Assembly: GCA_030704615.1 (NCBI GenBank)
Contig: CM060733.1
Span: 53,196,001 to 53,260,000 of the forward strand
DNA: 64,000 nucleotides
DNA from: Takakia lepidozioides
Taxonomy: Eukaryota; Streptophyta; Takakiopsida; Takakiales; Takakiaceae
Reading direction: 5' to 3'
The notes beneath the pieces are model-generated. The model made no database searches. It was not told the DNA's origin and saw only the letters and a program-made list of their open reading frames with translations. Positions within the stretch are counted from its first letter, which is position 1. Each line of letters starts with the position of its first letter. The position numbers and the translations under genes were made by a program. Of this stretch, positions 46,901 through 60,529 are shown piece by piece.

Positions 46901-49900
46901 AGATGATGGATGGACTGCCATGGTGAGTGATGGCATGGATGACGTCAGTGTAATGCTTAATGCTACTCCCGCCCCTAAATCGACTAGAGGGCAAAATGCA
47001 TCAGACAGGGTTCTCTTCTCCCTTGGTGGTGGTATCCTCTGTGCCAAGGCGTCAATGTTGTTACAGGTGGCATTTCTGCCCCATATAATTCCGTACCCCT
47101 TTGTAATTGGAATGGTTGATAGACCAATGTTTTATCTTCTGCTGCAAAAAGTTTGACATGTTCACCTTCTCTGTTCAATGATTGCATTCTGCTGGAGCTT
47201 GGAAAATTTCTCCTGATAGCTCCATCCATTCAGACATGCCCAATGTTGCAAATATTGACTAAAGCGAGACACATTAAAATCGGATAAACTCAGATGATTT
47301 GTTAGCTTAGATTGAATTTGGTAGTTTACTTATGCAACCTAACATGTGTGTGTGACATGGAATGCAGAATGTACCGCCGGCACTTTTAATACGGTTTTTG
47401 CGCGAGCATCGATCGGAGTGGGCTGACTATGATATCGATGGTGATGCAGTCAACGCTTTTTGTAGTAGCAGTCATGGTGCTCTAACAGCCTCTACTGGTG
47501 GTATCTGCCATGGACAGTTGGCTCTACCTTTGGTTCACTCTGCTCAGCAAGAAGAGGTGTGCTTTCTCAGCTCCTTGATTTCCCCCAAATCCTGGAGAGG
47601 AGTCAGCAAGGTAATAGGGGTATTTCTGTTGGAGTTAGGTGCTTTAGATCCGTAGCCCCAGGGACAAATCAACAGGCCAAGGGAATCTGGATGACTTTAA
47701 ATGTCTTCTCCTGCATGGTGCAATGTACAAATTGCATAGGGAAGCTTTCAGCGAGGCTTGACGAGTTCTTGGAGTAAAACTCCAAGTATCCTCCCTGTTG
47801 CTCTAATGTGCATGTCTTATCACTTTTGCTGCTCATGTTGCTGAGGATTTTATGAGTAACAATTCTCTGTAGGAGGGTATACAAAGTCATGACCACATGC
47901 AAGAAGTTCCAGTGGAGTGTAATCCATATTTCTATCTCTGTTCTTACCTGAAAGGTGGCTGCATTAAATGTGTAGTTTCTGGAGATTGTGAAGCTGGAGG
48001 GACACGGCCCCATCCAACATCGGTCAGTTCTTTCAAGGGACACCTTCTTGCTCCAGGTTTAGTCCACCTTCATTCATTCACGGGCATTTTCTTGTGCAGG
48101 TGTTTAGTATGTTGTTAATGCTGGGAGTTTTGAGTGTGATTCTGAAAAACAGCATGTAGTTTTCCAGATGTAGTTCTCCCACATGTCTGCAATGACTTTT
48201 CAAGGTTATAACTATATCTTGGCTACGTTTTATGAAATGACTCATACCATCCTTATGAGGAGAATTTTTATGGAGACCTAGGTGTGCTGAATCTTGGCAA
48301 TAGGATGGTGCACCCAGTAACTTAATCCCCCCTAACTAAGCAAGCCATCTAACAGTGTGGATGACTTGTTTGAAATCTGCATAAAGATGGATAGGCATAT
48401 GCATATGTTATAGGCATATGTTATTGTGAGGATTACCTTGTCCAAAAGAGTGGCTAGGCAGCTGACAAGTCTATACTGGGCATGTGCTGGGTTTGGAAAC
48501 AGCTGTGTAGTGGAACAAATGAAAGCGCTGTGGGGGCATCTGCCCAGCTTGTGTTTGCCCCTGTGGATGTGGCAGTGTCTGATGATGTCCCTCTTCTTCC
48601 CTCAGGCTTCCGTGTCATTCCCCTTGACAGTGGCGTTTCTGTATGCACCATTACCAAATTACGTGTAGTTTTTGTAGTCTTTTGTCTTTTTCAGGTTGTG
48701 TGGACTTGCAAGATCAGCTCAGGTTTATGATTTGAGTGCTCGCTTCTTGATTTGTTTAGTACTGCTCTGTCATGTGCATGCCTTGCTTTTGTGTCCTACT
48801 TCTTGTCAGATTGCTTTCTGGATTGATGGGCAACTTCAAGTTTGTCCTCGATTGGTAGAGAAACAAATCTGCTTATGTATGTCATGGGCATTGTCGTCCT
48901 TGCTGTACTGTTGGATTTTCATTCTTAAATTTCTGTCTTGGCTTGGTTCCATTGAAATAAGTAATTGTGATAGGGCACAAGCCAAAACCAGGGTTTGAAA
49001 TACAGCGCCTGACAGTGCTGCTTTGAAGTGCAAGCATGTGCAGGATGGATTTGGATTGTTGCGTACGCTTGATCTAGCATCCACTTTGGAAGGGGGAAGT
49101 GAGGGCAACCGACTGGCAGGAAATAGTGGGAGTGGTGCTGCCGGTCACTTGCGGTCTGTGCTAACGATAGCATTTCAGTTTGCCTTTGAGGTGCACACTC
49201 GCGACAGCTGTGCAGCCATGGCCCGCCAGTACGTGCGCACAGTAGCAGCTTCAGTGCAGCGGGTGGCTATGGCCCTGGCCCCCTCCCACCTGACCTCCCA
49301 TGTAGGACCCCCGCAGCCGCCTGGCTCCCCAGATGCTCTTGTGCTAGCACGCCGGATCATAGAGAGCTACAGGTAACCAAAATACATTCTACTCTTCAGT
49401 TTCCTTGTCCTGTCTCTGGCCCCCAGGGATAAGCACTAGCCACCTTGCGGAAACAATGCTTTCTGTTTTGCAGAAAGCTGCAGAAAGCCAATTATTTTAC
49501 AGGGAATGAAATATCCTTAGACTGTCTGAGTATGCCTTCCATACTGGTTGATACTGCTGAGTATGCAGCATGGCTAAGCACCAGGGAGACTTCCAAAGAA
49601 ATGCTGATCAAATGCGAGCACTAGGCCAGTGATGGATATTGACGTGAATATTACGATCCAAGTTGGAGCTAAGAGCATTTGAACAGGATATAGAGTAACT
49701 ACATGGATCCTGAGGTGTGATTCCTTGTATGCAGGGTGAATCTCGGCTTGGAGCTGGCAAGGAACACAACTGGAAGCAATGAGGCTTTGTTCAGGGTGTT
49801 CTGGAACCATGTGGATGCCATAGTCTGTTGCACTTGGAAGGTATCTCCTCCTCTGATGCTCTCAAGTACACAGCAATCCCACGAGGATGTCATGTGTAAA

Positions 49901-50518
49901 ATATTGTGCTGCAGGGGTTCTCTCAAACAGAGATGTAACTGAACCGAAATGTTGAAAACGTATCGATCAATCCAATCCTAGATGTTGTATAGTAGATGAA
50001 AAACGTGGTCAGAAGTGGAAAAGAAGTTTGACAGCATTTGTTGGGTTCGCAGGGGCTGCCTGAGTTTATGTTTGCGAATCAAGCAGGGCTCGAGATGTTG
50101 GAGACTACTTCTGGAGGGCTGCAAGATCTGGCATGGGAGAAAACTTTGGATGAAAATGGGCGAAAATCTGCCTACACCGATTTCACTGAGGTTTCGCGAC
50201 AGGTTTGTATACGGCCCGTGCATATTTGTGTGCTCTGCTATCTTGCTCTCTGAAGTGACTGCTCTCAAGTGACACCCTAGGTTGAGAGTGTTGGCTTTCT
50301 GGGAAGTAATGATCCATATGTCAGACTTTTACCTGTGCCTCACTTGCCGTGTCTGGTATGGGAACCAGGGGTATGCATGTCTTCCAGCTGGGGTGCGTAT
50401 CTCAAGCAGGGGACGGACAGCAACATATGATCGAGCTTTTGCCTGTAGAGTCCTCGATGACGATGACTCCACACAGTGCATTGCCTTCCTCTTCCTGAAT
50501 TGGTCGTTGATGACATGA
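40995..50518 (+). CDS. C3HDZ: Class III homeodomain-leucine zipper transcription factor (START, MEKHLA)
   Basis: Nuclear regulator of the PHB/PHV/REV/ATHB8/ATHB15 family (polarity, meristem, vascular development). Eighteen exons join in frame: 40995-41170, 41897-42104, 42860-43074, 43344-43434, 43811-43906, 44548-44661, 44818-44901, 45659-45814, 46201-46275, 46545-46651, 46871-47066, 47368-47556, 47976-48056, 48503-48640, 49044-49372, 49735-49840, 50053-50202, 50369-50518. They give 886 residues (family norm about 830-870). Order: homeodomain at about 4-66 (KQIKVWFQNRRCREKQRKE), leucine zipper to about 115, START from about 201 (LLAIAEETL), HD-SAD, and a C-terminal MEKHLA domain ending FLNWSLMT. 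All landmarks (SGYLIRPCEGGG, FLREHRSEWAD, LLPSGFR, ARQYVR) are present, so the gene looks intact. The zipper is unusually divergent. A miR165/166 site spans exons 4 and 5. Confidence 0.96.
43424..43820 (+). promoter_or_regulatory. miR165/166 target site split by an intron
   Basis: In the spliced message CTGGTATGAAG (43424-43434, end of exon 4) joins CCTGGTCCGG (43811-43820, start of exon 5). The resulting 21-mer matches the conserved HD-Zip III site (usual form TTGGGATGAAG + CCTGGTCCGG) except at the first base and one G-to-T change. It encodes the expected PGMKPGP peptide of the START domain. The site exists only after splicing, as in other land-plant HD-Zip III genes. Confidence 0.88.
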
Positions 50519-51637
50519 CTTCTCCATCCTGTCACTTCCTGATAGCTCTAGAATCCGGAGCGTCACAACACAAAATACATCTTATGCAGGTTGCGTCTTC
50601 GGATTTCAGGAGGACTAGATGGAGTTGTTGTGCTTTTGTTGTGCAACATGTTGTAGGACTGCCTAGATACTTTTGCTCTGTGAAAAGCGCAGACTGTGTT
50701 AATCCCAGCCAGACATGCTTTCCCTCAAAACTGGCATTGTCGCATTTAAGGCCTTTGTGTAATGTCACAAGAGGCATTGTGAGCATCAGCTTTTCCTCTG
50801 ATACTCTTGGAAAGATTCTTGGGCCCAGACTGGTTAAGTTTGTTCCTCATTTCTAGCATAGGCGGCAGTCGAATTATATTGATGGATGATGGTGGGTTAT
50901 GTATTGCAAAACATGTTTAAGTAGAGCATGAATCTGCATATGGGGGTTTCTTCTGTGTTTCCCGGGTTCTGTTTTTGTTTTGTGCTCCAATTTATATAGG
51001 TTGTATGAGCTTATGTTCCTTGTATAGCTTGATTTGATAGAAAATTTTGCGTTCCCCTTGATATTGCCAGCATAACTTTTCTGCACTAATTAGCCTGCAC
51101 ATTAATCTGTGTATTATTTAGGTGATGACTGTGCATTAAGGAAGTCTGGTTACCAGCCATCTTAACCTCTGAACTTGAAAGAATTGAGAGTTCATTCTCC
51201 AAAGCAGATCCTGCTGCTTTGACTACAAGATTGGAAATTACCCTCTGAGCTGTGATCACAGTTTGGACCAGGCAGTTGCCACAAAAGCTCAAATAGTTAG
51301 TTTTGCATGCAGACAATCAACACACAAATGCTGGAGACAGTAGTCCTGCTCTTCAGGTAGAGGTGAAAAAAATGCTCAGCAGCTCTATTGAATCACAAAT
51401 ATGGTTTAGAAGGGCACACAAACTTCAAAACCATTGAACCTCAAAACCACCTCCTCTTTGGATCACTGATGAATAATTTTTTTAAAGAATGGCAAAAGAA
51501 AAGCTTCCGATGACTCAGAAGTTAGCATGGTTCCTCTCACCTATATTTCATCCAGTCTCCAGGTGTGAGCATGAAAATCTTTGCACTTCGCACACATTGA
51601 AGGTTCAAAAACCCGGGCCAACTACAATGCTGAAAGA
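50519..51637. other. Convergent 3-prime region between HD-Zip III and the Rossmann-protein gene
   Basis: The two genes face each other and share about 1.1 kb of AT-rich DNA that should hold both 3-prime UTRs. No additional coding region is supported. Confidence 0.6.
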
Positions 51638-54600
51638 CTAAGACAGACCAAGGAAACTTGCAAAGCTTGCATACTTGGGCTGCCAGCCAAGTACGGTGCG
51701 AGTTGCGCTGTTGTCCATCTTCTTACCGAGAGCTCCGTCAGTTCCTGCCATCACATGCATGAAAATTTTCATCAATTGTATGAGGTAAGGTCTATCTTAC
51801 CCACCAATGCATGATGCAGTAGTGCAGCTGATGGATTCAGGAGATTTTTTTGCAGTAAGTAAACGAACTAACTTGCCACGGCAATTATACCATATTCGTC
51901 AGTTTATTTGATTGTAGTGAGAGAACTGAAACATGCTGGCATCAAAATACAGCTCGCCCAATATCAAGCAGCATCTGTGTGGGAATGAATGTCATGCTGC
52001 TTCCTTAAAACGGGCCTAAACAAGTGGTAAAGGGTTAGTTTGCCTTGGACAGTACCGGGCATGTTGTGAAATGAGTCTGGGCTATTCACTTTTCTTGCAG
52101 ACATAAATGGAATCAAAACTGCCCATTCAAAGTCAGTCCAAGGCCTGAAATACTAATCCTGGAGAATTTCCATTGATCGAGGCATGTTTGGGTACCCAAA
52201 ATAGGAAGACAAACAGGTACCTGTAAAACCCTGGAAATTTCCTTCAAATTTACCACTCTGCATTGCTAAACCCATCATATCCTGCCTGCCACCAACAATC
52301 ATATACCATACAGTCAATTCAGATGACACAACACCATAACTATGATGACACAAAGGAAACATACAAAAGCTTGCCTCGATCGATTGCTGTGCGCTTAGTC
52401 TGTGACTACAAGTTCTACTGAAGTAGTATCACTCTGATTGGTCACACTGATCTCTCCAATTAGTTACCAATATAGGCTACTTGAAATAAGAAATAACCTA
52501 GAAAAACATTTTCAAACATTCGTGACATGCAATACTAACCTATTAGATGCAATAAAAACCTTGCCTGTACCAGAGAGCTGTTCACTGACCTGGATACAGG
52601 AGAACCATCACAGCCCATGAAGACTTGGCTCCGAGACTTCCCTTTCAAAATTGCTAAACACAATGAGGCTGCATCCTGCTATGAGCCAAGAACAGCATGA
52701 TAATGGGTTACAATTCCCTTCCAATCTACAATGGTTATACCATTGCACATTTTGTGCCAAAAACCCAAACTTCGACTCTCCATCAGTTGGAATAAACGAC
52801 ATGGAAGGCCCTGAAATGAGGCGAGTAAGATTAGACACCAGGTCCCTAGCTGTCATGAGGAAACGTGCAAACTAACAAAGAAGATAAACATCTTTTGAGA
52901 GTGAGAGCCGAGTCAGAACATTTACTTATGAAGTGACAGAAGAATATAAAGAGAAGGATGGAGAAGATGTTGGAAAATACAACCTAACCTCATAATGGAT
53001 GACATTCAGCACATGGTCAGGTCGAGCATCCACCGTCCCCTTTTTAAGCCAATAGGAGTGAGCCCCACGGTCTATAGCGTGCAGTTCGAGTCAAGGAACT
53101 GCAGGGTTGACAATGGAAGCAATCTGATTGTCTTGATGTAAGCCAGACCCTCAAGTAAGACTTAACAATGAGTTGAAGAGAGAGCAACTTACAACGGGGA
53201 CAAGAGAAGGAAAGGTGTAGAAAACCAAGGAGGATATATAGAGGCCAGCCAACCGCATAACATTGCCTCCAACCTTGAGCACCTCCTCCTCAGCATTTAG
53301 AAGCACATCTACACGTGGACTCCTTCCCTTGGCAAGTATTGGTGCACTCTGAATTCCACAGTATAAGTTGTGTAAAGAATTGCAACACTAGAAGTCCATC
53401 AGCCAATAATACAAGTGCTTGCCGACAAGAGGAGTTGATTGGGGCTTTTCAAACTCCTATGACAGAGTTGAGAACCGCAACCCAAACATCAATAGACTTC
53501 TGACTCCAACCATGTCTTATACCAGACAGGCTATGTGAAAGACTCACTACACCTTGCACTAGGAAGTAGGATCTGGCTGAGTCACGAACGAGCAGGGAGA
53601 GAGCTTGGGGGTATAATACCTCATCACATGGGCCATTGTCACTGATGTCATAGACAGCACTGCTAGATGTGAACAATAGTGTGCCCTTTCCATTCCATCT
53701 CTGCGCAGCAACCCTGAATACACAAAGTTCCCTAAAGTATGCCTCTGCATGCTGTTTTGTACAGAGTCACAGTGCTTATGTTTGGTCTTCCCCAAGATTG
53801 GAACATGAGATGCCATGGGCAAGATGACCAGACATGAGACTGGGAACCTAACTAATGTGCTTCTTGATACTTAGAGAGGGTGAAGGCAACCACCATTTTC
53901 AATCCACCATGTAGATACCTGTAATGACTTACTTCATACCCGCCCTAATAATCTTTTCACCAAGTAATTTCTTGGAAGCACTGGACTTCCAACCAAAAAT
54001 GCAGTGGTATTTGATGCTACGCCACATGTAAAGAGATCCAGATGGGATTTTGGACCTACATTTTTGCTGTTGGACACTCAATGAGTTTATAACAAAGAGG
54101 GTGCACAACAAGGATCCTCAGACTAACCTCACTTCTGCAGCATAGTCTTCACTGCCAGATGGTGGAGCACAGAATACAACGAAAGGAAACTCCTCCCTAG
54201 ATTGCAACTGTTTTGTAACTGGAGATATACCAAGTGCCTGCAACTTCTCATGCCGATTGGTAGTGTTGGTCTGGCCAACTACCTTGGATCCCTTGTTTTG
54301 CTGCACCCTGAACTTCTCAGACTGACAGATCCAACTCGGCTAGCTAGGAATAAAGGTATACAAACTACCTCTTGTTCCAAGTCCAACAAAGGGAGCAAAG
54401 ACCCTGCTGTCAGGCTTCCATTTGGTCATCCAACCATGGACAGTTAGCCCACAATCCAAAGGTGCTGTAGCAATTGAGAATAACCGGCCTGCACATGATG
54501 CAGCTCAAAATGCTCTCGGTGGTAAAAAGCCTAAAATGCTCAGCAGCTACCCAAAATGACTTGCCAGTTGTGCATACTGTGTCAGTCGCCTACCACGTTG

Positions 54601-55533
54601 GTCATCCACTCCATTTAATGAGTTTGTGCTGATCATTTTACTGAAACGAAATACCTGAAGCCAACCTGTACCGATGAGACTTCCTAGAACCCCAGGCCCC
54701 ACCACCAGTAGGTCTCCCTCTGTGACTGCACTTGATGATGGAACTTCGTGGGCTTGGCCTGTGATAAAATTTGCACGATAAGAAAAACTGGTTTGAGCTT
54801 CAATGCCGGGCGACAAAATGCTCACCAGCTGGAAACCCCCAGCAATGCCCACCAGGAATGAACAGACGGATTACAGAACAAGATTCAAAATTTGATAGTA
54901 CTTCAGCATTATATCGCAGTCTCAATGTCTTTCAGTGAAGAGCTCGAATAAGCGACAACCAAGAGGAGATCACGACACATCCTTCCGACGACGCAAAGCG
55001 ACTGGCTTTGACTGAATAAATCGGTAGATTCACGACAGCCCCCCGATTACATTGTCTCTGCTTCGTTGCTCTTGTGCACAATTAAACAAGCTGATTGCAG
55101 CAATTGCAGTAGCTAACAAACAATTCAACGAATTGCAGTAGCTACCAAACAAGCAATTCAAGCTGTCCTAGTACCTCGTCGTCCTACCACATCACAGATA
55201 ATGTAATCCTAAAATTCGAAAAATTAAATGGCGTAGGAATTGACGCCACTCACAAATCTCAGATGTCGCAGAGGCATCTACACACACGGAATCCATCTTC
55301 CTGATTTTCGGCAACGTCTGCAAACCTCGTCGACCGCTGAACGTAGCAGCCCCTCTCGGCGACACAGATTTTTTGGAAAAAAAATTCAAAGAACTGAAAG
55401 AAAAGAACGGGAAAATAATTCTGGGCGAACGAGAGCCCCGTCTAGAGACAGATTCTTCTCTCGGAGACTCCACAGCAGACCATGGCAACCTGGAGCAAGC
55501 GACAGCACTGCATTGCACGGCCATGACGGACAT
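51638..55533 (-). CDS. Plastid-type NAD(P)-binding Rossmann-fold (epimerase/SDR-like) protein
   Basis: Nine exons on the minus strand: 55533-55254, 54758-54655, 54300-54128, 53713-53620, 53348-53238, 53078-52989, 52675-52590, 52285-52221, 51744-51638. They splice to 369 residues without a break. The N-terminal 90 residues are Ser/Arg-rich with few acids and look like a chloroplast transit peptide. The nucleotide-binding motif is DLLVVGPGVLGSLIG (GxGxxG type). It is followed by SKVVGQTNTT, LLFTSSSAVYD, NVMRLAGLYAIDRGAHSYW, DARPDHVLNVIHYEDAASL, VFMGCDGSPVSRQD and a final GWQPKYASFASFL. This matches a conserved plant family of NAD(P)-binding proteins of unknown substrate (Arabidopsis At1g19690-like, from memory). 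The SSS and Y positions resemble extended SDRs, but the catalytic YxxxK is not obvious. The fifth intron is of the rare AT-AC type. Divergently paired with RPS15. Confidence 0.9.
53079..53237 (-). other. U12-type AT-AC intron (159 bp)
   Basis: Between exons 5 and 6 no GT-AG pair keeps the frame. The intron instead begins ATATCCTCC, carries TTCCTTGAC (53098-53090) close to its end, and finishes TGCAC, twelve bases after the branch adenosine. These are the three diagnostic elements of introns removed by the minor (U12) spliceosome. Splicing there restores the conserved protein exactly (RLAGLY + AIDRGAHSYW) in phase 0. Confidence 0.9.
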
Positions 55534-55850
55534 GTCTCGGACCTCGGTCAAAGCTCGCCTTGCTAACCCTAACCCTTAAACCCTGAGGTCCCCAGACCTA
55601 GGTTAATCCTTCCTCGCCGTGTGGCCCGGGCCGAACCTTACTAGGTGCGGGGACGGCTAGGTTTGGGGAGGGAGATGGATGAAATATCGGAGAGTGAGGC
55701 GAGCCATGCAGCGATGAAGTTTGAGGTCGGGCAGGATGGAAGAAGAGGGTTAGGTCTCGCAGACTGCCTTCTCTCTTTCTCTCTCGCTTCGAATTCGACT
55801 GCTGCAGCCGCCGCTCCATCGCATTCGAGGGTCGAGCGTTTCTGTGAATC
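55534..55850. promoter_or_regulatory. Bidirectional promoter between Rossmann-protein gene and RPS15
   Basis: Only 317 bases separate the two start codons, which point away from each other, so both 5-prime leaders and promoters must share this interval. It holds a telo-box AACCCTAACCCT (55565-55576) followed by TTAAACCCT, typical of plant ribosomal-protein promoters, and a GGCCCGGGCC palindrome (55623-55632). A CT-rich run (CTTCTCTCTTTCTCTCTCGC) lies just upstream of RPS15, as in 5-prime TOP-like leaders. No TATA box is evident. Confidence 0.75.
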
Positions 55851-57174
<1,324 letters not shown>

Positions 57175-59590
57175 ATGGGTGTACTCAGGCACTACATTAT
57201 GTGTAGGAATTTGGCATTTTGCTGCCATTTTTGTTGACTCTAGTTGGTCTGGACGAGGTTTAAGTTTTGTGAAGAGCATTCAATTGATGAAGTAAAAACT
57301 GTTGGTGTATGGTGAGTGTTTTTGTGTGCGGTCATCGTCACATCTGTTTCATAAGCAGGGATCAAGAAGTAAAGTTCCACACTTCTCTGCTGCGTTCTAT
57401 TTTTACTTCATTCAGATGTCACTTAGAACCTCTATCACAAAGCCGTCCTGATTTAAGCTGTACTACTGCACTGCCTATGCCTTCGCAAAAAAAAACAAAC
57501 TGAGTTTACATAGGGTCTACTCCCTCTGAAAGCCATGCTGGAGAGGTGGAGGTGAAGGGGATACAGCAGGGCACAGGTACTGCTACTGACAGATTCTACC
57601 TCACATTGGAGCTTCTATTTGCTTCACTTTCTGTCCTCTACATGGAACACCAGCCACATGGCTACAAACCTTTGGAAATCGACGTAGAGTACTCCATTAT
57701 ACTTGAACAGCGATAACATCTGTCTCTGACAAAAAAATGTGAAAAAGTAGAAAGATCATTGCAATTGATTAAGAAAGTGGGAATATTACCGCACAATGGA
57801 CATGCTTGGTGGCCATGCGGGAGACATTGAGAGGGAACTTTGTAAAGTGTGCTGTGTTGGAGGTCGGCAGTCAGAAGCACCAGTCAGAAATGTGAAACGG
57901 ATCTCCTCATAACAGTCCTCACAGGCTAATTTAGAACTCCTGGAACTGTCACAATTTGTGGGTAGCTAACCAACCCATTTTTTCTGCAAGTGGAAAAGAG
58001 AGTCATCACATGAGGTAAATCTGATGGTAAGCCTGTACTCTGGTCCTGAAATAAGGTTGTAAAGATCACAGACATAATGTAAGGGCTCGGTGAGGAGATG
58101 TGGAATTTCAAGTACTTTTGGTCACTGGAAATTCGTGGAAAATAGCAAGCTTTCCTGGACAATGATATGAAGCCGCGACACGAAATAAATGGGCCTCGAC
58201 ATATGAGACACTCTTGGATATAACATAGTGGATTGCACTTGGACTTAGATGAGACTCGACACTGGGGCCAACGGCACATGCTACCCTAGTACTATATATT
58301 ACAACAAGCTCTTCATATCTATGTTTTCATTATATTATGAAACTAGAAAGAAGTGGCTTTTGGGGGTGGGCTCCATGGATTGTGAAACTATTTATTTGTG
58401 GCTATGAGTTTTTTTCCCAAAATTACATCCACGTTTCACTCCGACGTCATACGGGTTCACAACTGGCCACCCAGGCATAGATGAAGGTGGGCCGCCACCC
58501 TCAAGACTTGGGATGCCTTCTGTTCTTTGGATGGGGGTTGGAGAAACTTCCTCTGCAGCCTCCTAGCCCATCTCATGCACCTGATTGTTGGTTAGTCATT
58601 CTCTGGTCCAAAAGCCCCATGCTCTCAAGCTCCATGCACATCAAGAACAATTGTCAACCTGGATCAAGTTCTAGAGCTTCAGTCAAAGGTGACAATGACT
58701 GAATCTAGAGTCTAGATGTCTAGACTACTGCAGGGATAGAATGCCTACTTAAATCTTTCAATCTCTATAAGTGAGGTGGGTGGCATTGGGACGATCCAAT
58801 CTGAAAGGGAGGCAATGGGTCGACAACTCAAGATAAAGTGCCTTTTGCAGCAGTATCGATTTCGATCTAATCGCAAGAGCAAGATGGAGAAACTGAAATA
58901 AACTTTCAAAAAAGAAGAAACACACTCTGATGGAGTCTTTCTGGAGAGTCTAAGTTATCTGCTTTCATAGCTATCTCAGTGCCTCAACTGTACTTACCTG
59001 AATTCTAGTTGCCAATTTGCAGGTGTTGCATGACTATTTTAGAAAGATCGATTATTTCTGACTGTCTCTTCCCCCATTTATTTATGTTCCACACTGATTA
59101 CACCACTCAGTAGGTGGTTGGTCCACTCTGGATCAACACTGTTCTTCATCATCAAATAAGAATGAGGAATCACATTCCCAGAATCTCGAAAAAAGAATTA
59201 GAAGAAATTATGCGAATTCCAAGACTTCCTTGAATATCGAAAGCTTCGTAAAGATAAGTCTTATTGTATACATACACCATTGAGGTTCCGGTTAGGTTCC
59301 GGCGATCTACTATATCCGGTAGCACGGGCGGCTCCTCTCGAGTGCAACTGATCATAACCGGTTTTTAGGGCAGCGAGCCAGTCAATTTACCCTTGTACGT
59401 ACCTGCCACCACTGGATATAGCAGGGAGCCAGGACCTACCGAGCCGCGTAGGTAGTTAAAATCTTGTAGGTCGTAGAATACCACATATAGCACCCCTCCT
59501 CACATCCAGTAGAAACACGCCACATCAGCAAGTCTGCTCTCAAAATCGGTTATGAGTAAAGGAAATATGGTGAAGCTTCCGCCATACCAA
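57175..59590. other. Intergenic DNA, no gene seen
   Basis: Begins with the RPS15 3-prime UTR. Short frames on both strands (for example 57926-58279 minus) show no domain, and no repeat family or RNA gene is recognised. Confidence 0.5.
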
Positions 59591-59594
59591 CAAC

Positions 59595-59880
59595 GCACTC
59601 GCCGTCCCGTCCCTGCATTGCACACACGGCATTGTCCCCAGCACACACGTCTTCCCGTCCCCGCACACACGCCGTCCCGTCCCAGCACACACGACATTGT
59701 CCCCGACACACACGTCGTCCCGTCCCTGCATTGCACACACGGCGTTGTCCCCGGCACACTCGCCGTCCCGTCCCAGCAAACACGACGTTGTCCCCGACAC
59801 ACGTCATCCCGTCCCTGCATTGCACACACGGCGTTGTCCCCGACACGCTCGCCGTCCCGACCAAGCACACGGCGAGCGCC
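59595..59880. repeat. C-rich minisatellite (CGTCCCGTCCC / GTTGTCCCCG words)
   Basis: About 290 bases of imperfect 36-48-bp units alternate CGCCGTCCCGTCCC, TGCATTGCACACACGGC and GTTGTCCCCGACACAC. Because the unit contains almost no stop triplet, several frames on both strands stay open for 80-140 codons. The open frames are explained by the repeat and not taken as genes. Confidence 0.88.
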
Positions 59881-60529
59881 AACAATACGAGAGAAGTCCG
59901 CAAACAAACGACATGAAACTGGAGAACAAATGAACGAGTTGGAGATTACTGGTCAGGCTGCCCACGGAGATGGGAAGGTGCAACGATCTTGATCCAGAGA
60001 CTCTATTTACTATCCACCTGGGTTATGCACAGTTAGAGAATTGTCCCGGTCGCCTAATTAACATACATCTGCCCCAACATCTGTGTATTCCATGGCTCAT
60101 CCAAGATGAGTTCGGTCATAGCTTCCCAAGTTTACACTTCGACATGTTATAGGCACGTGTGTATGTCCGGAGATCCGGACTAGATTTGCCATAGAGGACG
60201 TCATAGGAATATTAAGTGCCTGTGAGGGCTCATGCTGATTCCATCATGGGACGTCATAGAAATATCAGGTCCCATGCTCCTATGAGATTTCATTAGTCCC
60301 TGTTCATCCATTACTTTCCTGTGGATGAAGGTTATTTCATCCAAAGGACATCAGCGTGGGAGCGTGGTCTTGCTGTCTTCTTCCTTTTGGATTTTCCCTC
60401 ACCCTCGCTCGTTCTCTTATGTCTTATGTGTTTAAGGTTCCATATATCCCTGCTGAAATCCGTGATTTCTCATTGCGTTCCTTCAACTTCTGCTGTCTTT
60501 TTCCAACATGCTATGTAACCTGGGATTTC
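59881..60529. other. Spacer between minisatellites, nothing recognised
   Basis: Mixed-composition DNA. GGACGTCATAG(G/A)AATAT occurs twice near 60197 and 60249, a short direct repeat. No gene is supported. Confidence 0.5.

Noticed and set aside
53150-53190. GT donor at TTG/GTTTTC or GTT/GTAAGT for exon 5 of the Rossmann-protein gene
   Set aside because: Both leave extra residues not found in the family and cannot join the next exon in frame; the AT-AC border fits exactly.
59500-59992. Overlapping 78-146-codon frames on both strands
   Set aside because: Produced by a stop-poor minisatellite; no homology and open on both strands.
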